A DNA stretch of 64,000 bases from an uncultured Eubacteriales bacterium. GTDB taxonomy: Bacteria > Bacillota > Clostridia > Peptostreptococcales > Anaerovoracaceae. Under the pieces are notes generated by a model. The model had not been told where the DNA came from, ran no database searches, and saw only the letters and a program-made list of their open reading frames with translations. A program made the position numbers and the translations under genes. How positions within the stretch are numbered: position 1 is the stretch's first letter; each line of letters opens with the position of its first letter. The stretch spans positions 41,475-105,474 of the forward strand of contig CADCHO010000002.1 in the NCBI GenBank assembly GCA_902801255.1, in the 5' to 3' direction. Shown piece by piece: positions 16,393 to 27,619 of the stretch.

Positions 16393-16832
16393 TGAATAGA
16401 CCGGATAAAGCAGAAGAACTGTTCAGAAAAGGGTATAATTGCAGTCAGTCGGTGTTCGCGGCATTTGCGGATGAGCTGGGTATGTCTGCTGAAGAGGCGG
16501 CAAAAATAGCCAGCCCTTTCGGTGCCGGATTCGGCAAGCTGAGAGAAGTATGCGGTGCTGTGAGCGGCATGACACTTGCAGCAGGGTATCTGAAGGGATA
16601 TGATGACCCTGCAGATTACGAGGGCAAGAAGGCACTGTATGCACTCATTCAGAAGATGTGCGCGGAGTTTAAGGAACGTGAGGGCACGATCATATGCAGA
16701 GATCTGCTTGGCCTGAAAGAAGGCGAAGACCCGGCAGAACCTTCAGTACGTACTGAGGAATATTATCAGAGCAGGCCGTGTATCGGAGCCTGCAGAGCTG
16801 CAGCTGAAATCGCTGAAAAATACCTGCTGTAA
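16392..16832 (+). CDS. C_GCAxxG_C_C family protein
   Basis: A 146-residue protein with the family's ordered cysteines: NCSQSV near residue 16, GAGFGKLREVCGAVSG (the GCAxxG-type block), a mid cysteine in KMC, a cysteine in TIICRDLLG and a final SRPCIGAC. The family is common in anaerobes and is thought to be redox-active or metal-binding, often next to electron-transfer proteins. Function is unproven. It overlaps the upstream 48-residue gene by one base. Confidence 0.85.
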   Translation: MNRPDKAEELFRKGYNCSQSVFAAFADELGMSAEEAAKIASPFGAGFGKLREVCGAVSGMTLAAGYLKGYDDPADYEGKKALYALIQKMCAEFKEREGTIICRDLLGLKEGEDPAEPSVRTEEYYQSRPCIGACRAAAEIAEKYLL

Positions 16833-16884
16833 CAGCAAAAAGCATACGGGATAATGGGTTTGGAAAACACAAGAGGATAAACTA

Positions 16885-17472
16885 ATGGCAACAGAAGAAC
16901 AGACAAAGACATTAGAATATGTAGACGGATATACTGACGAGATCACCGATGAGCTGACAGAAGACGGCGGAACGGCGGAAGCGAAAGTACCGGAAAAAGA
17001 GATCAAGTATGATGTCGATCTTGAGAACAATGAGAACAACATCGAATTTGAAGTCGAGACCGAGCCTGCACCGGAGCCGCAGCCACAGCCTTACGAGGAG
17101 ACCGTAACCGAAGAAGTCACCGAGGAGGTCACTTATGGACCAAGCTATAACAGGGGCTATGGTTACGACCGCGGCTATGGCTATAACCGTGGCTATGATT
17201 ATAACCGCGGGTATAACCGCAGAAGGACTGCTTACAGAAAGTGCAACAAGCATATTTTCACCTGGATATTCAATTTTGTTCTGGGAATGTATGGTGTCGA
17301 CAGGTTCGCGCGCGGTCAGATAGGTCTTGGCCTGCTCAAGATGATGACGTTCGGAGGCTTCGGTCTGTGGTACATGGCCGACCTGATAGTAGCGATACTG
17401 GAGTCGTACATCGGACCTTACCGCAATCAGGACGACCTGGAATTTGACCAGTTTGGAAGATACACCTATTAG
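16885..17472 (+). CDS. TM2-domain membrane protein with acidic and Gly-Tyr-rich N-terminal region
   Basis: A 195-residue protein. Residues 1-80 are strongly acidic with Glu/Pro/Gln runs. About residues 87-111 hold a GYxxRGY repeat (RGYGYDRGYGYNRGY), and about 118-172 form a TM2 domain, with two membrane helices joined by a short turn (GMYGVDRFARGQIGLGL). TM2 proteins are widespread with no single known function. The low-complexity N-terminus is presumably cytosolic. An AGAGGAT site precedes the ATG. The HD-domain gene follows after 16 bases. Confidence 0.82.
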   Translation: MATEEQTKTLEYVDGYTDEITDELTEDGGTAEAKVPEKEIKYDVDLENNENNIEFEVETEPAPEPQPQPYEETVTEEVTEEVTYGPSYNRGYGYDRGYGYNRGYDYNRGYNRRRTAYRKCNKHIFTWIFNFVLGMYGVDRFARGQIGLGLLKMMTFGGFGLWYMADLIVAILESYIGPYRNQDDLEFDQFGRYTY

Positions 17473-17488
17473 AAAGGGGACAGAGATA

Positions 17489-18055
17489 ATGCTTACACTT
17501 GAAAGAGCAAAGGAACTTAATGATGCAGTGGTGACTGAGGATCACCTCAGACTTCATGCGCTTAACGTCATGGCAGCTATGGGAGCCATGGCAGAGCATT
17601 TTGGCGAAGACAAAGAACACTGGATGGCTGTCGGATATCTGCACGATTATGACTACGAACAGTATCCGGATGAGCATCTTCTGCACACGGAACAGCCGCT
17701 TCTCGATGCGGGTGTCGACCCTGATGACGTACGTGCGATCCTTGCGCACGGCTACGGCCTGATCAATGATGTGGAGCCGCTCACCAACATGGAAAAGTCG
17801 CTCTATACAGTCGATGAACTGACCGGGATAATCCAGGCTTATGCCATCCTCAGAGGAGAGGGCATCATCGGCATGCAGACGAAGGGCTTCATGAAGAGAT
17901 TCAAGGATAAGAGATTCGCCGCCAAGTGCGACCGTGAACTGATAAAAGACGGCTGCGCGCGTCTGGGAATGGAACTCCGCGATGTGGCAGAGATCTGCAT
18001 CAGAGGTATGGAGGAACACGCAGAAGAACTGGGTCTGCTTGGGAAAGAAGAGTAA
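17489..18055 (+). CDS. HD-domain hydrolase
   Basis: A 188-residue protein with an HD-type metal phosphohydrolase domain: His23 in RLHALNVM, His52-Asp53 in YLHDYDYE, and a later AHGYG histidine. These small HDIG-like proteins hydrolyse nucleotides or phosphoesters; the substrate is not known. The frame extends upstream to 17444, but the ATG at 17489 has an AAAGGGGACAG site and is taken as the start. The Ca2+/H+ antiporter gene begins two bases after its stop. Confidence 0.82.
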   Translation: MLTLERAKELNDAVVTEDHLRLHALNVMAAMGAMAEHFGEDKEHWMAVGYLHDYDYEQYPDEHLLHTEQPLLDAGVDPDDVRAILAHGYGLINDVEPLTNMEKSLYTVDELTGIIQAYAILRGEGIIGMQTKGFMKRFKDKRFAAKCDRELIKDGCARLGMELRDVAEICIRGMEEHAEELGLLGKEE

Positions 18056-18056
18056 T

Positions 18057-19103
18057 ATGAAATACCTTAACATTCTGCTGGTTTTCATACCGATTACGAT
18101 ATACGGAGAAATAGCCGGTTTCTCGGATACCATGCTTTTCATTTTCAGTGCGCTCGCAATCATTCCTCTTGCAGGAGTGATGGGCAAAAGCACTGATGAC
18201 ATCGCCTGCTTCTGCGGGCAGAAGATAGGCGGGCTGCTGAACGCTACATTCGGCAATGCCACCGAGCTCATAATCGCCTTCGTAGCCATGAAAGAAGGCC
18301 TGTTTGATGTAGTAAAAGCATCGCTTGCAGGTTCCGTGATCGGAAACATCCTGCTGGTACTCGGAATGTCGATGCTGGCGGGAGGAATCAAGCATAAGAT
18401 ACAAAGATTCAATATCCACTCGATCAATATAACCTCCAGCATGCTTCTGTTTTCAGTGCTGGGCCTCGGCATACCGGCGATCTTCACGCATGCACTGCCT
18501 GAGTCCAGCCTCACAACGGAATATGAAGGATTCAGTGTTATCGTCGCACTTCTGATGCTGCTGGTGTATGTGATGCAGTTCGTGTTCACCTTTGTGACGC
18601 ACCGCGCGCTCTATGAGGAGTCGGTGCCGGGTGAAGAGGAAAGCCATGATGCGAACCTTCCTCGCGCAATTGTGCTGCTGATCGCTTCTACTGTTGCCAT
18701 AGCTATCATTTCTGAGATCTTTGTCGGTACTGTAGAGCCGATGGCAGAAAGTGCCGGTCTTCACAAGGCATTCGTAGGAATCATTCTGGTGCCTATAATA
18801 GGTAATGCTGCGGAGCACTCGTCCGCGATAATCATGGCGATGAAGGATAAGATGAACGCCGCGATCGAGATCGCGCTTGGTTCGAGCCTGCAGATCATCC
18901 TGTTCGTGTTGCCTGTACTTACGCTGCTGAGCCTGTTCTTTACGCCGATGAGTATAGTCTTCACGCCGTTCGAACTGGTTGCGGTAACAGGTTCCGTGCT
19001 GATAGCAAACCGTGTTGCGTCAGACGGCGAGTCAAACTGGCTTGAAGGCCTTCAGCTGGTAACCGTTTACATCATGATAGGCGCTGCATTCTTCTTTGTA
19101 TAA
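18057..19103 (+). CDS. Calcium/proton exchanger (CaCA family, Cax-type)
   Basis: A 348-residue membrane protein with about 10-11 hydrophobic helices. The two inverted alpha repeats are clear: GNATELIIAFVAMKEG and IGNAAEHSSAIIMAMKDK, each with the essential glutamate. It probably exchanges cytosolic Ca2+ for external protons. The frame is open further upstream, but the ATG at 18057, one base after the HD gene stop, gives the family N-terminus. It is co-directional with flanking genes. Confidence 0.93.
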   Translation: MKYLNILLVFIPITIYGEIAGFSDTMLFIFSALAIIPLAGVMGKSTDDIACFCGQKIGGLLNATFGNATELIIAFVAMKEGLFDVVKASLAGSVIGNILLVLGMSMLAGGIKHKIQRFNIHSINITSSMLLFSVLGLGIPAIFTHALPESSLTTEYEGFSVIVALLMLLVYVMQFVFTFVTHRALYEESVPGEEESHDANLPRAIVLLIASTVAIAIISEIFVGTVEPMAESAGLHKAFVGIILVPIIGNAAEHSSAIIMAMKDKMNAAIEIALGSSLQIILFVLPVLTLLSLFFTPMSIVFTPFELVAVTGSVLIANRVASDGESNWLEGLQLVTVYIMIGAAFFFV

Positions 19104-19112
19104 GGGAACGAT

Positions 19113-20045
19113 ATGAGCAGATATGACATAGTTTTCATAGGAACAGCCATACTTGATACAGTGATCAAGGGTTTTGACCCAAAGCCTGTTTCAGTGGCAG
19201 GATACAGAGCGGAAAGCGGATCCATAAATGCCGGAGGAGAAGGCGTCAATGGGTCCATCGCCTCGGCAAAGCTCGGCATGAAAAGCGCCCTGCTGTGTTT
19301 CCTGGGGAATGATCAGGCAGGTGATCTTATTGAGGTGGAGCTTGAGAAAAACGGAGTGGACACAAGCTGTATAGTCCGCACCTCCCAGAATCCTACTCCG
19401 GTCACAACTATCTTTGTGGCCGAAGACGGGAACCGAAAATCTATAACAAACAACGCTCATAAATATAACTTTCATCCTGAGCAGTATACGGACAGGTTTA
19501 CGGACACGAAGGCAGTCGTTATTGGTTCGCTGTTCAGAGCGCCTTTCAACGACCCGGATGTTATAAGAGCGGTCGTTTCGGAAGCGCATTCAAGAGGGAT
19601 ACAGGTATTTGCGGATACTAAGATCCCGAATTTCAGAAAACTCACACTGGACGAAATAGCGGATTCGCTTTCGATGATAGATTACATAACTCCGAATGAG
19701 GACGAAGCCAGATTCTTCACCGGTGAAGAGGAGCCTGAAAAGATGGCCAGGGTCTTCCTCGAAAAAGGAGTTAAGAATGTGGTCTTAAAACTCGGCGGCA
19801 AGGGATGCCTCCTGATGAACAACGATGAGACCATATTCATGCCTGCGCACAGTATCAATGTGGTCGACGCCACCGGCGCCGGTGACAACTTTATGGCCGG
19901 ATTCGTTTCTGAGCTCATACGCGGAAGTGATGTGCGGGATGCGCTGGCTTTCGCAAATGCGTGCGGAGCGATCTGCACTACGGCTGTTGGTACAGGAACA
20001 GCATTGCAAAACAGAGAACAGGTGCTGAAAATGCTCAGTACCTAA
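19113..20045 (+). CDS. PfkB-family carbohydrate or nucleoside kinase
   Basis: A 310-residue ribokinase-fold kinase. The N-terminal glycine motif (NAGGEGVNGSIASAKLG) and the C-terminal DATGAGDNFMAGF with catalytic Asp258 define the family. It transfers phosphate from ATP to a sugar or sugar-like alcohol. The exact substrate is not resolved, since the sugar-binding residues are not diagnostic to the eye. It starts nine bases after the antiporter stop, with a GGGAACG site. Confidence 0.9.
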   Translation: MSRYDIVFIGTAILDTVIKGFDPKPVSVAGYRAESGSINAGGEGVNGSIASAKLGMKSALLCFLGNDQAGDLIEVELEKNGVDTSCIVRTSQNPTPVTTIFVAEDGNRKSITNNAHKYNFHPEQYTDRFTDTKAVVIGSLFRAPFNDPDVIRAVVSEAHSRGIQVFADTKIPNFRKLTLDEIADSLSMIDYITPNEDEARFFTGEEEPEKMARVFLEKGVKNVVLKLGGKGCLLMNNDETIFMPAHSINVVDATGAGDNFMAGFVSELIRGSDVRDALAFANACGAICTTAVGTGTALQNREQVLKMLST

Positions 20046-20082
20046 TAATAAATCAAAAAATAAACCAAAAGGGGCAGAGAAA

Positions 20083-20853
20083 ATGCTTTTAAAACAGGAT
20101 TTCTATTTTAACTCATTAGGTGCAAACAGACCGTTACACATACGTATCCCGGATCACGGCGAACCGCCGTTTCCGGTATTCTACTTTTTTGACGGACACA
20201 ATCTTTTCAGAGATGAGGACGCTACATTCGGCAAGTCATGGGGACTTGATGAATACTGCAGCAACTGGGACAAGCAGATAATCATCGTCGGCGTCGAATG
20301 CGCTCACGGACACAACGAGCGTATGTCGGAGTATCTGCCGTACGGAGTCAATTACGGATGGCTGAAAGGTATCGAACCTCTGGGCGAGGCGACGATGCAG
20401 GGCATAATCTATGAACTGAAACCTTACATCGACGCAACATTCCCGACCATACCTTTCAGGGAGTGCACTGCTATCGGAGGCTCAAGCATGGGAGGTCTGA
20501 TGTCTGCATATGCGGTGGTAAAATACAACAATTACATATCCAAGGCAGCCTGCGTCTCACCATCGATCGGAAGCGTGAGCGGTAAATTCTGGCACGATAT
20601 GAACAATACTTATATGAGCCCGGATACACGCGTATACCTTTCATGGGGAACACAGGAAGGATACGGAAAGATAAAAGATCCGAATGTTGAAGATACGTCG
20701 AGCTGGATATATAAGACGTGCCGCGGCACAGCGAACAAGGTGATCGCAGCAGGAGGCGAAGCTAAACTATATTGCCAGATAGGCGGAAGACACTGCGAAG
20801 CAGACTGGGAGAAGCAGCTGGGGATCTTCATGCCTTTCCTCTGGCAGGAATGA
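20083..20853 (+). CDS. Alpha/beta-hydrolase, putative esterase
   Basis: A 256-residue cytosolic esterase-like hydrolase of the IroE/Fes-like group. The nucleophile elbow GGSSMGGL places the catalytic Ser135. A C-terminal GRHCEADWE supplies the likely catalytic histidine, and YFFDGHNLF supplies the oxyanion region. There is no signal peptide. The substrate is unknown. An AGGGGCAGAG site precedes the ATG. The LysR gene follows after 47 bases in the same direction. Confidence 0.85.
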   Translation: MLLKQDFYFNSLGANRPLHIRIPDHGEPPFPVFYFFDGHNLFRDEDATFGKSWGLDEYCSNWDKQIIIVGVECAHGHNERMSEYLPYGVNYGWLKGIEPLGEATMQGIIYELKPYIDATFPTIPFRECTAIGGSSMGGLMSAYAVVKYNNYISKAACVSPSIGSVSGKFWHDMNNTYMSPDTRVYLSWGTQEGYGKIKDPNVEDTSSWIYKTCRGTANKVIAAGGEAKLYCQIGGRHCEADWEKQLGIFMPFLWQE

Positions 20854-20900
20854 TAAAACAGGAGCAAGAGACAAGGGTATTAGAGCAGAGGGATTGAAGT

Positions 20901-21782
20901 ATGGATCTAAGAAGTCTGCGCTACTTTGTTACAGTAGCAGAAGAACTGAATATAACAAGAGCCGCTGAGAAACTGCATATGAGTCAGCCGCCTCTCAGCG
21001 CACAGATAAAAAGTCTTGAGGAAGAGCTTGACACGGTTCTTTTTATAAGAGGAAAGAGACACCTTAAGCTGACCGAATCCGGACAGCTGCTCTACAGACG
21101 TGCAAAGGAAATACTGAGTCTTGCCGAAAAGACGCGGTCAGAAGTTCATTCTATGGGTGAGGGAATGAGAGGAACGATCTCCATTGGCCTCGTGGAAGGT
21201 ATGGCTCCGGATATAGCCGCTGAATGGTTCGCAGGCTTTATAGGCAAATATCCGAATATACGATTCAGGATCCTTGACGGAAGTACGGATGATCTGCTCG
21301 AAAAGATGCGCACAGGCCTTATAAGTCTGGCAGTCATCACTTCACCGTGCGACCATTCCCTTCTTCACAGCTTCCACGTAGGGGAGGAAAGAATAGCAGC
21401 ACTGATAAACAAGACTCATCCTCTGGCGATGAAAGATGGAGACGAGATTGACATCAGGGAGCTCGCAGGGGAGAACCTTATCGTGCCAAGCAGAAAGGCG
21501 CTGATTGAAACCATTTACAAATGGTTCGAGAAAGCCGGAGCAGAACCGAAGATAGTCTGCGAGATGGACAGCTATCTCGATGCGGCAGCGCTTGCAGGCA
21601 GAATGGTAGGAGTCAGTATTTATCCGAGGACCGCCTATGTTCCGAATGACTCCCTTATATTCAAAGAGATTTCAGGAAATGATAAGAAGATGGAGTACCT
21701 GTTTGTGTGGCGCAAGGGGCATCCGCTCCCAACAATAGAGACAACATTCATCGATTATGTAAAGGAAATGGTTTCAGGTTAG
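20901..21782 (+). CDS. LysR-family transcription regulator
   Basis: A 293-residue LysR regulator. The winged helix covers residues 1-60 (MDLRSLRYFVTVAEELN, KLHMSQPPLSAQIKSLE), followed by a linker helix and a periplasmic-binding-protein-like effector domain. It belongs to the CatR/CbbR-like branch by its start. It is not closely similar to the two LysR paralogues further on. The target genes are unknown; it is co-directional with the esterase rather than divergent. A strong terminator follows 77 bases after the stop. Confidence 0.9.
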   Translation: MDLRSLRYFVTVAEELNITRAAEKLHMSQPPLSAQIKSLEEELDTVLFIRGKRHLKLTESGQLLYRRAKEILSLAEKTRSEVHSMGEGMRGTISIGLVEGMAPDIAAEWFAGFIGKYPNIRFRILDGSTDDLLEKMRTGLISLAVITSPCDHSLLHSFHVGEERIAALINKTHPLAMKDGDEIDIRELAGENLIVPSRKALIETIYKWFEKAGAEPKIVCEMDSYLDAAALAGRMVGVSIYPRTAYVPNDSLIFKEISGNDKKMEYLFVWRKGHPLPTIETTFIDYVKEMVSG

Positions 21783-21858
21783 TCATATAGCGCAATGACC
21801 TGAAGACGGAGAGCATCTTTAGGACAACATTAAGTTTAAGATTACGAAATTCTTTACT

Positions 21859-21889
21859 GGGAACTGCAGATATGCAGATCCCTTTTTTT
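21859..21889 (+). terminator. Terminator after the LysR gene
   Basis: A stem GGGA-A-CTGCA with TGCAG-A-TCCC around a GATA loop, followed by seven T residues. Good rho-independent form. Confidence 0.88.
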
Positions 21890-21905
21890 CTTTGTGTATA
21901 AGGCG

Positions 21906-22078
21906 ACTTCCGTATCAAATGCTGAAAACGGGCTCCCGATACGGAAGTCAGCAAGCATACAAGGAGATAGACTTCCGTATCAAATGCTGAAAACGGGCTC
22001 CCGATACGGAAGTCAGCAAGCACACAGGAAGAAAAACTTCCGTATCAAATGCCGAAAACAGGCTTCCGATACGGAAGT
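21906..22078. repeat. Three tandem 65-bp units, each an 11-bp inverted repeat
   Basis: Each unit carries ACTTCCGTATC, a 21-base loop starting AAATGC, then GATACGGAAGT. Left arms start at 21906, 21971 and 22036; right arms end at 21948, 22013 and 22078. The period is exactly 65. The first two units are almost identical; the third differs at a few loop bases. Spacers are 22 bases and partly conserved (CAGCAAGCA...). They lie 209 bases before glutamine synthetase III. They could be a multi-site operator or a structured leader. Confidence 0.9.
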
Positions 22079-22120
22079 CAGTGAACCACGTTGGCACCTT
22101 AACTTAAGGGCTTCGATTCT

Positions 22121-22155
22121 TAAAGAGACTTCCTTTTTAAAAAGGCCTCTTTTCA
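22121..22155 (+). other. AT-rich hairpin upstream of glutamine synthetase
   Basis: An outer stem AAAGAG/CTCTTT encloses the palindrome CCTTTTTAAAAAGG. It could be a terminator or attenuator in the glutamine synthetase leader; no long T run follows it. Confidence 0.45.
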
Positions 22156-22286
22156 TATGCAAAAAATATGATAATGCTAATTATATATGTATTTCATTCT
22201 TAAAACCGCAGGGTTTATTTTTGAAGCATATTTTAAAAATTATCGGGCTTTTATAGCGTGAAGCAAGTGAAAGGAGGATCGGTGAG

Positions 22287-24377
22287 ATGAGCAGGGTACT
22301 GGATCGTTTCGGATCTATGGTATTCGATGACAAAGTAATGAGAGCGATGCTGCCAGAAGACGCATATCGCTCAATGCGAAATACTATCAACAGGGGAGAT
22401 CCTCTGAATCAGGAGATAGCAAATGCCGTTGCCCAGGCAATGAAGGACTGGGCAGTCGCAAACGGAGCTACTCACTTCACACATTGGTTCCAGCCTCTTA
22501 CCGGCATCACTGCTGAGAAGCACGACAGCTTCATCCAGTCGTCGCCGGACGGAAGAGTAATAATGGAATTCTCCGGCAAGGAGCTTATAAAAGGTGAGCC
22601 TGATGCATCATCTTTTCCTTCGGGAGGCCTCAGAGCCACATTCGAGGCGAGAGGCTATACAGCATGGGATCCTACGTCCTACGCTTTCATAAGGGACCGC
22701 ACACTATGCATACCGACTGCATTCTGTTCATACAGCGGAGAGGCAATGGATGAAAAGACCTCTCTTCTGAGATCGATGGATGCGCTTAATCATCAGGCGC
22801 TGAGAGTACTCCATCTTCTGGGCAATGACTCAGTAAAGAGAGTCCATGCTGTTGCGGGTGCCGAGCAGGAGTATTTTCTTGTTCCGCGTGATCTTTACGA
22901 CAAGAGGCCTGACCTCAGATTTACGGGAAGGACACTCTTCGGCGTCATGCCTCCGAAAGGGCAGGAACTCGACGACCACTATTTCGGGGCTATAAAGCCT
23001 GAGATAGCAAGATTCATGGAGGAGCTGAATGAAGAACTGTGGAAGCTCGGAGTGTTCGCAAAGACAGAACACAATGAGGTAGCTCCATCGCAGCACGAGC
23101 TTGCGTGCATATATACAAAAGTAAATGTTACTGTCGACCAGAACCAGCTGGTCATGGAGATGATCAAAAAGGTGGCGGAAAGGCATGGCTTCGTAGCTCT
23201 GCTTCATGAGAAGCCATATGACGGAGTGAATGGAAGCGGTAAGCATAACAACTGGTCTCTGTCTACGGACAAAGGAGATAACCTGCTTGCACCGGGAGAC
23301 ACTCCTCACGATAACGCACAGTTCCTGCTTTTCCTTTGCGCGGTCATCAAGGCAGTTGATGATTATCAGGATCTTCTGAGGATATCCGTCGCGTCTGCCG
23401 GCAACGACCACAGACTCGGCGCAAGCGAAGCGCCTCCGGCAGTGGTCTCCATATTCCTGGGTGATGAGCTTACAGCAGTCCTTGAGTCGATCGAGAAGGA
23501 CATTCCTTATGAAAACAGCGGTGAAGTGCTGATGAAACTCGGCACAGAAGTGATACCGGGATTCAGAAGGGATAACACCGACAGAAACCGTACTTCGCCT
23601 TTCGCGTTCACCGGTAACAAATTCGAGTTCAGAATGCCGGGAGCCATGAGCAGTCTGGCTTTTCCGAACGTGATTCTTAATAGTGCAGTGGCAGATGCGC
23701 TGGGATATTACGCGGACAGACTGGAAAAAGCCGAAAACTTTAGTGAGACCGTGTATTCCCTCATAAGAGAGACGGTTCACGATCATAAAAGGATAGTGTT
23801 CAACGGCAATGGATACGATGAGGAATGGGTCGTCGAAGCCGAAAGTAGAGGACTTTCAAACTACAGAACCACGCCTGACTGCGTGCCGCATCTGATGGAT
23901 GAAAAGAACGTTAATATGCTGACAGGACAGAAGGTCTTCAGCAAATCAGAGCTGGAATCCAGATCCGAGATAATACTTGAGACCTACTGCAAGACCATCT
24001 GCATTGAGGCAAGAACCATGAGGTCCATGGCAATCAAAAGGATAGCACCTGCAGTCGAGGAGTATACTGCAGAACTTTCAGCCAACATGAACGAAAAAAA
24101 GCGCGCCATGCCGGATCTGGAATGCAGGTTCGAAAAAGAGATCATCACAAAGCTTTCCGCTAAAACTGACATGATCTACAGCGATGTGCAGGACATGATC
24201 TGCGTGCTCAATACCCTGAGCGGTGATGATTATTTCAGGGATGCGCAGGTGATACGCGATGAACTGCTTCCGGCTATGAGAAAGCTCAGGGAAGACGGGG
24301 ATGCTGCGGAGATGCTCACGTCCAAGAAGTACTGGCCGCTTCCAAACTATGGTCTGCTTATGTTTGGGGAAAAGTAG
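22287..24377 (+). CDS. glnN: Glutamine synthetase type III
   Basis: A 696-residue enzyme that makes glutamine from glutamate, ammonia and ATP. The length is typical of the large GSIII class (GSI is about 450). Matching blocks include THWFQPLTG, AEQEYFL in the catalytic core, EVAPSQHELA, HEKPYDGVNGSGKHNNWS and NDHRLGASEAPPA. An AAAGGAGG site precedes the ATG, which sits after a long leader with the 65-bp repeat array. Three glutamine-consuming amidotransferase genes follow in the same direction with short gaps, so this looks like a nitrogen-assimilation transcription unit. Confidence 0.96.
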   Translation: MSRVLDRFGSMVFDDKVMRAMLPEDAYRSMRNTINRGDPLNQEIANAVAQAMKDWAVANGATHFTHWFQPLTGITAEKHDSFIQSSPDGRVIMEFSGKELIKGEPDASSFPSGGLRATFEARGYTAWDPTSYAFIRDRTLCIPTAFCSYSGEAMDEKTSLLRSMDALNHQALRVLHLLGNDSVKRVHAVAGAEQEYFLVPRDLYDKRPDLRFTGRTLFGVMPPKGQELDDHYFGAIKPEIARFMEELNEELWKLGVFAKTEHNEVAPSQHELACIYTKVNVTVDQNQLVMEMIKKVAERHGFVALLHEKPYDGVNGSGKHNNWSLSTDKGDNLLAPGDTPHDNAQFLLFLCAVIKAVDDYQDLLRISVASAGNDHRLGASEAPPAVVSIFLGDELTAVLESIEKDIPYENSGEVLMKLGTEVIPGFRRDNTDRNRTSPFAFTGNKFEFRMPGAMSSLAFPNVILNSAVADALGYYADRLEKAENFSETVYSLIRETVHDHKRIVFNGNGYDEEWVVEAESRGLSNYRTTPDCVPHLMDEKNVNMLTGQKVFSKSELESRSEIILETYCKTICIEARTMRSMAIKRIAPAVEEYTAELSANMNEKKRAMPDLECRFEKEIITKLSAKTDMIYSDVQDMICVLNTLSGDDYFRDAQVIRDELLPAMRKLREDGDAAEMLTSKKYWPLPNYGLLMFGEK

Positions 24378-24410
24378 GTTACAGACGTTCATCTGACAGG
24401 AGGTATATAT

Positions 24411-27616
<3,206 letters not shown>

Positions 27617-27619
27617 TAC

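Larger units (their letters stand above)
21783..22286. other. 504-base intergenic region with terminator, repeat array and AT-rich hairpin
   Basis: The stretch between the LysR gene and glutamine synthetase. It holds the LysR terminator, three tandem 65-bp inverted-repeat units, a hairpin at 22122-22153, and then an AT-rich leader ending in an AAAGGAGG ribosome site at about 22271. An open frame across the repeats has no ribosome site and repeats with the DNA, so it is not called. Confidence 0.8.

Noticed and set aside
21906-22078. CRISPR array
   Set aside because: The repeated part is a long inverted repeat with conserved loop, the spacers are themselves similar, there are only three units and no cas genes.
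21894-22256. Plus-strand 120-codon frame across the 65-bp repeat array
   Set aside because: It has no ribosome site, and its repeated residues change with the DNA phase because 65 is not a multiple of three, so the repeats do not encode a repeated peptide.
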